Shown piece after piece: positions 32,936 through 44,452 of a stretch of 64,000 nucleotides of DNA. The stretch is taken from the NCBI GenBank assembly GCA_033182465.1, contig CP137330.1, positions 558,001 through 622,000 of the forward strand. Reading direction: 5' to 3'. The notes beneath the pieces were generated by a model. It searched no databases and had not been told where the DNA came from. It saw only the letters and a program-made list of their open reading frames with translations. The position numbers and the translations under genes are program-made. How positions within the stretch are numbered: the first letter of the stretch is position 1; the number at the start of each line of letters is the position of its first letter. The stretch is from Sanghuangporus weigelae. Lineage: Eukaryota; Basidiomycota; Agaricomycetes; Hymenochaetales; Hymenochaetaceae.

Positions 32936-33816
32936 TCATCTGCGAATACCGGAAAACAGTCGTGACTTCCTCAACACTTTCAGTCTACGAGATAATCTGG
33001 AGCAGCGCAATCGAAATTTGCTCTGCAGCTTTCCGTGTTCAGGAAGCTCTTCAACAATCATACCTTCCGCTTCCGTCGTTTCTTCTTCACTGTACACCAC
33101 GGGCACCACGGGGCTGCTAAAGCCCTCGCCGATTGGAGCTTTCTTCATAGCCGTAGCAACCGTTGGGGAACGATTCAGAACATTCTTTGTGCGAAAGTGC
33201 GTCGACCTTAGGATCACCGGCGTCGCAGAGTTTTGTATATTTTCGTCTTCCTCCTCGTCATCTTCCTCGTCATCCTCGACCTTCTTCCCAAGGACACCAT
33301 CATTCACCGACAGAGTCCTCAAAACAGTGCGAGCTCCCTTAACGATAGGACGCGCTGGAATGGCTGTCTTGGCACAAGCTGCACCGCAGATGCTCATGCA
33401 CTTCCGTGCGCGATTCGCCGCCCTCGTTCGAAACAGGTCCGGTCTGGAAGTTGTTCCTGTTGGATCCGAGCTTGCGCGAGGACGCCCTTTGATCTCCCGG
33501 ATAGTGCTTTCAGAAAAAGACCGTGGTATCGATGGTTTCCTGCGAGGTTCATCTTCGGCTTCTTGTGGCTTTGGAGGTACGGGTCGATAACGAACAACGA
33601 AAGTCTTGATGATTTGAGGCGGAGGGGGCTGGGTTCTGATGGCGGGCAGGATAATGCTCTACAGGAAGATCAGCGAATAGCAGGTATGTACCGGAATGTG
33701 TGACATACGCGGAAGAGCCCCCAAGCCGCTACTGCTTTTGCAACGATGCAGAGCCAAACTCCATGCAAAGTATTCGAACTTGGTCCACCTTCAGATCCGG
33801 TAAAGTTGTTTTTCAT
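32936..33816 (-). CDS. Small membrane-anchored acidic protein, paralog 2 (unknown function)
   Basis: It reads MKNNFTGSEGGPSSNTLHGV on the minus strand, a hydrophobic stretch (WLCIVAKAVAAWGLF), an intron with gtatgt donor and ctgtag acceptor, then SIILPAIRTQPPPPQIIKTF, STIREIKGRPRASSDPTG, RARKCMSICGAACAKTAIPA, an acidic run (VEDDEEDDEEEDEN) and a basic tail ending LRKSRLFSGIRR. It has the same domain order as the gene at 30,361-31,257. The central part (about 33,230-33,505) is nearly identical in DNA to paralog 1, while both ends differ strongly. No disabling change is seen. Confidence 0.7.
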
Positions 33817-34381
33817 CGTGGGTGCTTCTGTTTGAATGTTTCCGTCTGGGAGTGAACTCCTGAATTTATACAAGATGTTTTCCGATGTACCGAGGAAAAA
33901 CAGAAAGTGAAACAGAACACATATTGAACAATAAAACAATAGTCTTCGTACGAAAAACGCAGAAGTTTAAGCAAGTCATAGTAGCGTGTCTTCATGCACT
34001 GCGGTAGTCTACCTCCCGAGACTTGAAGCGTCATTGATCAAAACCCAGGCTAAAGTGTGGAGTGCTGTACAAACAACAAAAAAAAAACATATCTAAGCCA
34101 GCAGCCTGTGCAAGAAAATGAATAAGCCTGATATAAAATCGGTACTTTGCGTCATGTCTCACTCCAGTCGAATTGCTTACATGTATCCGTGTTGCTTATG
34201 CAACATCTGGTTATCGCGCCGATCCTTGTCGATCATGCTATGAAATGGCTGACTGCACAGTTATTCAAAAACACCGACGAGGAAGGGAATACTTCACGTC
34301 CGAAATCGCGGCTGGAACGTGGGGCCCGAAGGACGTCGAAAATCACTGCTGACCCACGGGTCTTGACCAGCGATCGCCATC
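33817..34381. other. Divergent promoter region of paralog 2 and the OPRT gene
   Basis: No gene is seen. A poly-A run lies at about 34,078-34,087. Confidence 0.4.
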
Positions 34382-35164
34382 ATGTTGTCCACAGGTAGAC
34401 TGGAGCAGTACCAGAAAGACCTTATCGAAGGTGCTATGTCCGCTGGTGCACTGAAGTTTGGGTCGTTCATCCTCAAATCTGGTCGGTGCGCTCGATTTCA
34501 GTATTGCATCATCCTCTATTCCAGAATTGAACACGTTTTACTTGACAGGACTTCGCCATATTTCATCAACGCAGGTCTGCTGTCCAGCGGTCCGCTCATC
34601 TCTGCCGTCGCAACTGGTTACGCAACGCTCATTGCAGAACAATGGAAATCCTCGTCTACGTCCTCTTCATCATCCCCGCCATTTGATGTACTCTTCGGGC
34701 CAGCCTACAAAGGCATTCCCTTCGTTGCGGCGACTGCGCTTGTTCTACACCGCGACTACAACATGCAGGTCGGATATGCATACGATAGGAAGGAAGTAAA
34801 ATCCCATGGCGAGGGAGGGCGCATGATCGGGTCCGATGTACGCGGGAAGCGTGTGCTTGTATTAGACGATGTGATGACTGCCGGAACAGCCGTCCGCCAA
34901 TCCATCGAGCTCATCCGTTCTGAGGGCGGCATAGTTGTTGGCGTGGTAACTCTCCTAGATCGAGAAGAAGTTACATTGGACGGAAGGAACACTGTGAAGG
35001 ATATCGAAGGGATTCTGAGAGATGGACTAGGGGAGCAGCCAGGAGGAAAGGTATCCACGATATTACGGATGAGAGATCTGATGGCCTGGTTGGAGAGTAA
35101 TGGGCAGTCTGGTGTCGTTCAGAGGATGAGAGCTTACTGGGAGGAGTATGGAACCAAAGATTAG
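34382..35164 (+). CDS. URA5: Orotate phosphoribosyltransferase (OPRTase)
   Basis: Converts orotate and PRPP to orotidine 5'-phosphate in cytosolic pyrimidine synthesis. It starts MLSTGRLEQYQKDLIEGAMS. Exon 1 ends at FILKSGR, and an intron (about 34,489-34,549, gtgcgc..gacag) joins to SPYFINAGLLSSGPL, which completes the family motif SGR-xSPYFxNxG. Further blocks are FDVLFGPAYKGIPFVAATA (substrate loop), YDRKEVKSHGEGG (flexible catalytic loop with the Lys/His pair) and the PRPP-binding signature VLVLDDVMTAGTAVRQSIEL with the DD pair. It ends WEEYGTKD. Read without splicing the frame stays open, but the loop would be interrupted, so the spliced form is preferred. It is full length and intact. 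Confidence 0.95.
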   Translation: MLSTGRLEQYQKDLIEGAMSAGALKFGSFILKSGRCARFQYCIILYSRIEHVLLDRTSPYFINAGLLSSGPLISAVATGYATLIAEQWKSSSTSSSSSPPFDVLFGPAYKGIPFVAATALVLHRDYNMQVGYAYDRKEVKSHGEGGRMIGSDVRGKRVLVLDDVMTAGTAVRQSIELIRSEGGIVVGVVTLLDREEVTLDGRNTVKDIEGILRDGLGEQPGGKVSTILRMRDLMAWLESNGQSGVVQRMRAYWEEYGTKD

Positions 35165-35579
35165 GGCGAAGTATGGAACATGAACGAAATGCAAATACAT
35201 TCAGATGATTTTTTCTCATGATCACGACCTCGCTATATAACAGCAATTCTTAAGAATACTAACAACGTCAATCCAAAATCTAATCCTAACATTATCATCC
35301 TATACATTGGGAGCGAGAAAACACGGGAACTTCGGGATCAAAAAATTAACTAGTCGGCCGTTGATCACTGATCGACACTTCGGAGGTCCGGTAAACAACG
35401 GCTATTCTGCATACACCGTCAAAATTTATATCTTTCGGCCTACGTCACAAGACGCATAAATTATGACAATCCAATGATTTTCCCGCGAATTCTCCTTCCT
35501 GTCCAATAGGTAGTTCTCAGTCTTACGCTGCCCATCAGCTAGTTTATACCCTTACCATCACTGCCTTGTCTAGAGTTTC
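35165..35579. other. Intergenic
   Basis: The region between two genes on the same strand; nothing is recognised. Confidence 0.4.
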
Positions 35580-36492
35580 ATGTCTATGGTCACTCAGAAC
35601 GGTATTGACCAGCCTCAGCTTGACGCGCTCAGGACTGAGAAGGAGCATCATCTTCATCATGAGCGGGGAGACATCGGTGGACAGTATCACGACCAGAAGG
35701 ATATAGATGGGATCAGGATTGGTGATGAGCACTTCAAAGCTGCTGAGAAGGCGAGGCAGGAGGCAGCGGAGCTCAGTAAGGAGAAGAAGGAAGACAAACC
35801 TGCAGAACCAGTACTCATCGTCGTAATGGTATGATGCATTTTGGCTGGACCTGTATTCTAAGAATCGAAGTATAAACATTGTTTTCGATTTATATTAGGG
35901 CGTTTCTGGCTGTGGCAAATCTACACTGGGTGCAGCCCTGGCACACGCCTTCGGAATTCCTTTTGTCGATGCCGACTCCTTACACCCCAAGTCAAACGTC
36001 GACAAGATGTCCAACGGAATCCCACTTACGGACGAAGATCGACAACCATGGCTAGAGCGCGTACGTGCAGAGGCTCTTCATGCCGTCAAGGAACAGTCAG
36101 AATCCAATTCTCAGGAGAACATGGGTCGAACATTGAAAGGAATTGTAGTGGGCTGTAGCGCACTCAAGCGATCCTACCGAGACGTACTCCGGGGTTTCAC
36201 CCAGGAACAATCTGCATCCCATCAATCCAACAGCGAATTCCCAAAGCCTTCGTCCGCGCTCCCGACATATTTCGTCCACATCCGTGGATCGTGCGACGCT
36301 CTGGTGAAGCGCATGGAAATTCGTAAAGGACATTTCATGAAAGTGGGCATGCTTGAGAGTCAACTGCAGACTCTTGAACCTCCTGAAGAGACGAGCGAGC
36401 AGAACGTGATTACCGTCGACCTTGAGAAAGGCGTAGATGAACAAATCGAGCAGGCAAAGGAGGGTCTAAGAAAGCTCGGATTGAGAGTATAG
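35580..36492 (+). CDS. Gluconokinase (gluconate kinase, GntK type)
   Basis: Phosphorylates D-gluconate to 6-phosphogluconate, feeding the pentose phosphate pathway. Exon 1 encodes an unusual charged N-terminal extension of about 80 residues (MSMVTQNGIDQPQLDALRTE ... EKKEDKPAEP). One intron (about 35,829-35,899) splits the Walker A region, giving VVM/GVSGCGKSTLGAALAHAF. GntK hallmarks follow: FVDADSLHPKSNVDKMSNGI (substrate site), PLTDEDRQPWL, IVVGCSALKRSYRDVLR, YFVHIRGSCDALVKRM, RKGHFMKVGMLESQLQTLE and a helical end. Both exons fit a full enzyme of about 240 residues plus the extension, whose role is unknown. Confidence 0.93.
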
Positions 36493-39070
36493 AAACGTAA
36501 GTAATCGCTTTTCCTTCCTGAGTGACATTTATTCAGATTAGTGGACAGTAATGCCTTTATGAATATGAATATCACCATATCAGTGTGGGACAGAATCCAG
36601 AGCCATTCATATCCTCATTCGGAATCGCGTATTTTAAAGCATTACGTCCACATTAGTAAGGATGAGAAGAATGCTAAGCAAATAAGAAGCAACTGCAAGG
36701 TCAAGGAGAAATCTTAGCTAAGGACAGCATGTAGTATTACCTAACAGAGCTCTGTCATTCGCAAGCTACCTTGCAGTGTGTCAAGGTTCCAGGAATACCT
36801 CACCAATCTGCCACCCTTGCTCCGCTTATTCTTGTGTCCGAGCAAAAGCCTTGTTCCTTGTCGTCTTCTGCACAAAATGGTCCGCAATAGCTGCCACTTC
36901 TTTTCCTCTTTTACTGCGCATGCTAGGGAATTGGCAAGCAGGTATTCATAGATCCTGACAAACGTGTGGTCTATGATCAGCAAGTCCTGCACGGGGAGCA
37001 CGGAGCTCCAGTTCTCCGCGACTATGGGAACCCGCCACTCGTCGAGAAAACTGGATCAAGTCCCGATGAAGGGAAGCAGTGAAGAGAGATGCGTTGTGAT
37101 CTTCCCTACCGTTTCCGGTTCTGTTAGTTTGTTCTTTACTGGTGTGCTGGGAGGCTGGGGTGGATGATTCATATGGATAGGTTTCGTCCGGTGGTATTAT
37201 CTGGTCGATAGAATGAAGGAAAGTGATAGTCGTGGCAGGCAATTTGGTGAGCTCGAAGACCGGGAGAACAGAGCTGGGGAAAACCCGAACGAATATGATC
37301 AAACATGTGAACGCACGGAGTATCTTCCAAAGTTCCATGCAAGGTATTTGACCTGTGCGATGCGTAGCGATCGGGATCGGGACTCGATGCAAAGCTCGCC
37401 GTGCGTCTTCATTCGGCTTTGCACTCATCCTTAAGGGGTCAACGGAAGAAGGAAGCCGAGAGGGAGTTACGCTGCTCTATCGCAAAAAGTACGTTCGACC
37501 GTCTACCTGGACGGACAATCCGCGTCGAAATGTGTAAGCTTGCCAAGTATGGTCCATTCTTACATTCTTGTTTAGCTCCCCGGACGGAACTCAGTTCTGA
37601 CATCCTCGACGACCTCCATTCCTCTTCCTAGCTTCGCTATCTCTGTCTAATATGATACCGAGCCTTTCCTCCAGTTCGCGCGACGCGGGATCGGAGACAT
37701 CGAGATTTACCCTTGCCCATCTGAATTTCCAACAATGCGTCAGAATTTATGGGTGAGCACGTCGCAAATGTCAAGCAAAGAAGCTGGACACGCACGTGCG
37801 TATTCTCTACTCGGACGACGAAGGATTTGGAGAGGTGGACTCAGTAGACTCCGTGGAGGTATCGGTGTCAGTATCAGGAAGGAAATACACCGCAAAAGAG
37901 TACTGTATCGCGTACCTGAGATACAGTCAATCAACTTAGACGTATCAAAGAATAGCACAGTGCCTATAAAGAGTCACCTTTGATTTTTGGTTAGATCTCG
38001 GAGAAACGAGATTTTGGTGGTAAGAAAGAAGCTCATTGAACTACCCCAGACACGGTTAAGCGACCGTACTCGCCAGCTCACACGCACCGCATATTATTGA
38101 TATTCCATCGATACCGGCCATGCGTACGTTCTCCAGTTAGGAAAGGCGTGGTGCGAAGTCATCTAACGTCATACAGTGTCAGAAGTCTTGCAGACTGAGA
38201 CTCACTGAGTCCCCAAGTCCATAGTTACATCAGACGAGAGTTGAGGAGCAAACTTGGAAGTCTCACCGAGTCTCTGAGCAAATGTTGCTTGCACGTTTAA
38301 TAACTGCAGTCGTGCAGCAACAAGTCAAGAGGTCTCGGGAGAATCTCAGCTAGCACTTTTGAGAGAAATTTACGTCGTATATCTTTTTCCGAAAGTCCAC
38401 TAAGATCCTGTACAGTGTGGACCACCAAGAAAAAAGAAAGTATCTGCGAGCAGCGGAGAGTGGCTAGAAATCTGAGTAAGTAACATTTTCTCTCCCATTT
38501 GAAACAAATTAAGATTCCCGTCTCAATGAGAGGTAGTCTTCAAGGTAGTTATATGATGCATAAGCGACTATATAAGCAGTCAGAAAGACATCTATGGTGG
38601 ATATCATGACGGCTTCAGATTGTTCGTTGTGTTGTTGGAGTACTAGATAGAATTAGTAGAAAGTGAAAAGGCAATGGCGATCAGCACGTGTAAATTACAT
38701 AATTTCCATGTTTTCTACGATCACGTGACGTACCTAAAGACAAATTTAAATTCAAGCCGTTTCTGATTCACCTCACGCCGGTGACGTTAGTCTTGGGTCA
38801 GAAAATAACCATTTGATTCAGAGGTAATTATCTGAGTATTGACCTCGGAATAACAATAACTGATTCCTTTCTTCTGTCTCTTGAGCCCCGAACAAAGGGT
38901 TTTGCCATGAATCACCGCAAGACAGATTATCTTAATTGTTTTGCGTCATCCTCGTCTGTATCGTCGAAAAATGGATAAATGGACAAGAGGTAGAATGCCC
39001 TCGCAAACCCTCGGAATTCTTTGGAGAAACTGTCTCAAAGGCACCTTTTCCTCTTCTATTCCTCCTCAAA
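36493..39070. other. 2.6 kb with exon-like scraps but no confident gene
   Basis: On the plus strand a frame from about 36,747 (after a ttacctaacag acceptor-like site) to 36,945 reads RFQEYLTNLPPLLRLFL ... RELASR, and a second run at about 36,953-37,080 reads KRVVYDQQVLHGEHGAPVLR. A third at about 37,495-37,545 reads STVYLDGQSASKC. They may be pieces of an eroded gene, but I cannot join them to a family. The rest shows nothing. Confidence 0.3.
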
Positions 39071-39901
39071 ATGTCGTACTCGACGCCACGGAGCTCCAGG
39101 TTTGCTGATCATCAGAGTGGACAGCCTAGACACGGACACCGTAATAGTGATGCTACTCTAGTTGACTATCATCCATCTCCCGAGCCAGTGCATCAGGGAT
39201 TTCTAGGCAATACAATCAATCACGGCTACGATCCGTCGCGAAATCCCCACTACGATTATCAACAAAGCCGGCAACCTCTTCGACAATCCAATCATTACCG
39301 TGCTTCATACCCAAACGGCAACCGACCGCGTCGGTCTAGCTGCTTAAAGCAAAGTCACCAGAATTATTCTGCAGAGTGCGATGGCGATGACTCTTCCGCA
39401 CGCACTTCTCAGCCGAAGCGGCGAAGCGTTCACTTTGATGATGATGGATTTACGAATGGTGAAGACGATCATGAAGACGTTTATACCCCATCCTTAATGA
39501 GACCTCGACTTAATAACCGTGACGAGTATTCTGGAACGTGCCGCTTCGATCTGCCACAACCTGCTACCGCACCGGAACATCCAACAGGCGGCGTTCCGTG
39601 GGGTTATCTCATTATGCCCCCGAAAGAGAAAAAGTTTACACTTTTAAAACGCCTAAAGGAGGCTTTCGTCGCAGTCACGACCGATCCGGACTTTGTCGTG
39701 CTTGGTTGTAGGCCAGGGAATCCAACACCGCAGCATATCCTTGACAAAGAAGTTGAAGAAGAAGTCATCGAGGAAGCCAAACGGGCGGAGCAGTGTCGGA
39801 AGAAGGACGAAGATGTTCGGCAGAGCAAGTTGCGTCGACTCAACACGTATGATGCTCAAATGACTGAGTGGCGTGCACAAGAGGCTCAATCGCAGTCCTA
39901 A
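39071..39901 (+). CDS. Hypothetical protein
   Basis: A single exon of 276 codons starting MSYSTPRSSRFADHQSGQPR. The first half is disordered and rich in Ser, Arg, His, Asn and Asp. A more ordered C-terminal part begins GVPWGYLIMPPKEKKFTLLK and includes ALKRLKEAF-like and TDPDFVVLG segments, then a long charged helix (KEVEEEVIEEAKRAEQCRKK) likely to form a coiled coil. I do not recognise the family. The frame is open for about 45 codons upstream of this ATG, but no in-frame ATG lies there, so this start is preferred. Confidence 0.65.
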   Translation: MSYSTPRSSRFADHQSGQPRHGHRNSDATLVDYHPSPEPVHQGFLGNTINHGYDPSRNPHYDYQQSRQPLRQSNHYRASYPNGNRPRRSSCLKQSHQNYSAECDGDDSSARTSQPKRRSVHFDDDGFTNGEDDHEDVYTPSLMRPRLNNRDEYSGTCRFDLPQPATAPEHPTGGVPWGYLIMPPKEKKFTLLKRLKEAFVAVTTDPDFVVLGCRPGNPTPQHILDKEVEEEVIEEAKRAEQCRKKDEDVRQSKLRRLNTYDAQMTEWRAQEAQSQS

Positions 39902-42900
39902 CATCATCAAATGAGGCGCGCTTCAAGCTACAACTCTCAATTCGAGGCGTTTGGTTCAGGACGTTCCTCGACATTGCTCTTCTAATTTCGACGACCCGAT
40001 CATTTTGCCTGCTCATCTACGTTCCCTTTGCTTACGCTTACGATAAGCCTCTTCCATCTCAATTCGTAATAGTTTTACCTTGACATCACAGCGGCGACAG
40101 AATCCGAGTTATAAATGAAGTTTAACGTTAAAGTGATAGCTCTCACTGCTCCGGCGAGCACAAATACCACGTAAATTTTCTTGAGCCGCTACAACATTCC
40201 TTCCGATCAGCATACATTTTTCGGCTCAAAATAAAACCATACATGTATGATACGAAGGTCTTCATAAAGACATCGGCAGAATAGAACGCAGCACCATCCA
40301 GATTGAATTAGACATGTCAAGCATCGAGCTAGAGTCCAGAATTATCCGAATCAATAATAAGCGAACTGGCGGGAGAGAAAAGCATCCCGACAACGACAGG
40401 GAAATTCTTCTTCCGACGGGTATCTTCTTTTGCGCACCTTCTTTCATTATATGGCGTTACTCAACATGCGATCTGGCGAGACGTGATAACGGCTCTTCTC
40501 ATGGCTGAGGTGGTACAGGTGGTTGTCTTCCCTTCCTGAGAGGCTTTCCGCACAGACAAATTATGAAGTCTCAAAAACGTTACATCCGGACTGCGTAGGC
40601 AGCCGTTCATCACCGTGAACATTGTCATGTCATAGTCACGGAATCGGCCACATTCGCGAGCGTGATCCTACAAAACTTGAGACAGGATATTCTTGCAAAT
40701 GGCTTGAACTGGTAATGGATTGGTATTCCCTAGTATTTTTTATTGTCCTTATTGCCACGGGCCTCGAGGACGCGTCTGATTGCCCGGAGCTTGTTTACGC
40801 TACCAGACCGAGATGGATACAGACGGCGTCAATTGGTTAAAATTTCAACTATGGCATCGCGGAGAAGGAAAATCTGACAGACCTTGTTGTATAATTGAGC
40901 TGATCTATGATTCTACCGTAGTTGAATTCCCACAACAGAAGATATCGAGCAGAAGAATAGCTCGGAGCCAACTATATGAGAGCACTTCTTCCGAGATTTC
41001 CACGAAACTAAGATTGGATTGACCGCGATTCTGTCTCTGACCGGGAGCACCAGGCCGGAGAAATCTGGGAAAGCGAAAAAGTAAACACCACATCCTGGCA
41101 GGATTAATTGCGAAGATGGCCGTCGTCTTGTACACTTCCAGCGATCCGTGATGTCGAGTATTCGCATAATTAATATTCCCCGTCCTGCAAGCAAGGAACC
41201 AAACAAATCGAACAGACGATGTGCCCTTCTAGACCTCGGCTATGACGAGATAATAAGAAACGGATGCCGTGCCGTAGACTCACGGATCGAAGGAAACATG
41301 TCGTCATTCCCGAGTTTGCTGGCAATCATCGATGCGTACGATATTTCACATACGGACACAAAATCTCAACTAGTACTTGTGTTTGCAAATAGTCAGATCG
41401 CATGATCCCGTTATCTTGTTGGTCCTTCCAAGGTCATAGATAATCTCACCAGTGGGACTTCATGTCCATCTTGTCTGTAAGTGAATCGAACACGAACACG
41501 AACAAGACCGAATCCTCCATCCTGGCGGGGTGATAAATACACATGGGAGCACAGCATCCCGGGATACGATCGAGACCAGCGCAGCAGGGACGTCGGTGGC
41601 GGAGGAACAGGTAAGTAGATATGGTTCCTATTCACCTAAGTCATGCCATATGGTAGGCAAAAGTGAAAGCAGATCCCGTACCAAGCTATTACGTGTGACT
41701 TACCTCGCAATCTGCTGACCTTCGACTCCAGATTAAATGCGTCACTAAGCTCTGATTTGCGGCCGCAGGTCCTTCCGATGCGAAATGAAAGCTAGATGCG
41801 GAGCAACAGCATGAGAGCGCGACACATGTGAACATACAACCAATGCCCAGCTCGATCTCGATCTCAGGGCACTGATGATCTATTCGTCAGTTCTTGTGAA
41901 GGTTGGATCAGGTATTTACGCTAGAGGACTACGTGGTTCCGCCGGTACACTTAGGTTCTCGGTGTTAGCGCACCGACGTTAACGCTGTTTCAGATCGTGC
42001 GCCTTTCACATCCCGAGCTCGTGTACCATAAATACAGGCGTGCCTGGACGAGATGGCAGAAAGAAGCTGTCAAACAGCGAATGGCATTGACCTTCACTTG
42101 AGCAAAACGTCCGACACTTAACCCCCGAGACTAAGAGCGCATTCCCAAGCCCGCAGAAGAGAACGCGAGCTACTTCAGATGCCCTGCTGACGACCAGCCT
42201 GCGAGTAGTATTCCCGAAAGCTGGCTCGTGCAAGGAGATGTCTCGGACCGAAGCGGAGCAGTTGTGTGGGTATTTCCCCTACTAAGACCCACATCAATGA
42301 CTTCTTAAGCGGCGGTCAGGTCAAGCGTATGAGGGTGGCTGATTCGGCGGAAAAGAGGTACAGACAAAGGGATGGATCACAGCTAGTTATTATACACACC
42401 AGGAGTGCAGTTAACAAATAGTGAGTCATTTAGGCAACTCGTTGATATAGTCTTAACCAGAGTGATCCTTTGATAGCGTAGAAGCACAGGATACTCCACG
42501 CCCGATCCACTTAGCATATCGAGATAATAACTTGATGTAACATGTGGATTCGGTGTTGAAGGCAACTCTTTCAAATTCGATATATGCAGAGCGAAGAAGA
42601 TCGGGTAGGAGATAGGACAAAGAATAGCTGAGATTCGCGATCGCACGTTATATGGGAAGTTGACTTACTACCTCTAGGAATGAGATCCTTGCTTTTCCCC
42701 TGACGATGCTTTGTCCAAACTGATTCACAGCAGTGGAATGGTGTACATCGATTTCCGGCGCGTCTAGATCGCAGAATCTGGCTACGATTTGTTAATTAAT
42801 GTAGAATTTTCCCCTAAAGAGTAGTAAGTAAGAATATCACTGCATACGAAGAGACAGCACAGTTCAACGCTCCGTCTCGAAAATCTTTCAGAGGAATATT

Positions 42901-43199
42901 ACGTATCGGTGAACTTAACTGTTAATCTAGGGCAGCACTACTCGGGAAAGTAACGAATCAAATTGACGTATGCTCAAAGTTTGAGACACATGGAGAAGTC
43001 TTCTTCGCGCGAGAAGTGCGGCGTCCCTGCCTTCACGGAATAGTGTTGTTCATATGTCGCGTTCTTTGGTCCTTGTGGTGGGAGAGCGCGTGGGTCTCCG
43101 ACTCTTTGCTGCATGTGTAACAATGGAACAAGAAATCGCATTCTTCGGAAAAGCAGTGACGGCGAAAACGTGTACAGCCTGTATTCTATAATCGTATTC
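39902..43199. other. 3.3 kb without a recognisable gene
   Basis: Only short frames on both strands; no RNA gene, transposon protein or tandem repeat is seen. Confidence 0.45.
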
Positions 43200-44452
43200 T
43201 TAAAGGACAACTTTGAAAGTGCTCAGTGCACGGCGATCCTCTGGTAACAATGGGCGGTAGCTACGCGAGGGAGAGACGTGGACAGGAGAAAGGTGGCGAA
43301 CCGAGGAATCCGAGCCATCTCCATACATCGAATTAGGCGACGAGGGAGAATGTAATGTATAGTAACCTTGTTGGGGCAGTGGTGCGATGGTGGAGAGTCT
43401 CGGAAGTGTGCTAAGGTCGCGACTATTTGCTCGAGGCAATGACTGATGATGGACACCTTGCAGAGACCGTCCGTTCGAATGGCGTGTCTCGTATGCATGA
43501 CTTAATTTCAAACCGTCCACGGGCATCCGATCTCTCCCAAAGTGCTGTTGGACCGGACTGGAGCCGCCAACATCGTCACCATTGTACATGCTGGAGCCTG
43601 CTGAAGTATCATCCTCTCCATCAACGTCTGCATGGAGGTCATCGGATCTCTTGACTAGGCCTTTGGCAGAGAAAAAGATACCATCAGGGACACGGATCCG
43701 ACGAAGGTACTCGAAATTTTCAATCACAGGGAGATGAGTATAATCGGTCCCCTTTACGGAAAAATATTAAGCAAAGGTTACCAAGCGAATAATCATTCGA
43801 CGGAAATACGTACCGAGAAGTACGCGACGATATGCCATTTTCTAGGAGACTGCGACCCAGGTGAGTAGACTTGGGTGGAATAAGTTTGCTTCGTTAAGCC
43901 ATTAGGCTTGGTTGGACGATCTTGTCGTCTAGTTGGTATGCTCGGCACATGGTTTCCAGCGTTACGGCTGGCCCTACAGAGCAAAAAGTGAGACTTCTAA
44001 TCCCTCGCCCTAGCAGTACGCAAACCTTCGAGCAGCCTTGGCTTGTCTTTCTTCTTCTGTTGTTTCTACTTTCTCTTCGTAGAAGAGATATTCACCCTTC
44101 ATCCGACTCTGAGACCTTTGCATCAATGCGTCAGCTTATTATGAATACTTGTGAGTAAAACATAATCACCATCGACGTCCATCAGTCCAGCGCTCTAGTC
44201 CACCCTTGTGCTCAGCCTCTTCCCATACGAAGACATTGCCCGAGCACAGTAGGTCTCGTTCTTCCGAGGTGAGACGACGTTTGATGAGAGTGAGGCGTCC
44301 AAGGCGAACCGCTTCAAATACGACATGTGCGTCGTGCGCATCGCGAAGGTCTTGGGACATGGATGAGCAATTGGCTGCTAAAGAATCTTTTGAGAGAAAT
44401 TCTTACGAAGTGACGGATGCGTGGTGTAACCCGGTCCTGTAGCAACCTGCAT
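43200..44452 (-). CDS. WOPR-domain (Gti1/Pac2 family) transcription regulator
   Basis: WOPR proteins are fungal DNA-binding regulators of morphology, sporulation and virulence (Wor1, Ryp1, Gti1, Pac2). A tiny first exon (ATG at 44,450-44,452: MQVATGPGYTTHPSL) splices onto HLRDAHDAHVVFEAVRLGRL. The WOPR1 half continues LIKRRLTSEERDLLCSGNVF, VWEEAEHKGGLERWTDGRRW and, after an intron, SQSRMKGEYLFYEEKVETTE. Basic residues and NGLTKQTYS lead into WOPR2 (KWHIVAYFS, then TDYTHLPVIENFEYLRRIRVPDG after an intron). The C-terminus is Ser/Pro/Gly-rich and disordered, ending ALSTFKVVL. The T-K-Q-T-Y and WH-x-V-x-YF motifs match the family. About 2.7 kb of apparently gene-free DNA lies upstream, as is common for master regulators. 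Confidence 0.92.

Noticed and set aside
36946-37428. 160-codon minus-strand frame
   Set aside because: No recognisable motif, and it competes with equally plausible plus-strand runs; left as undecided DNA.
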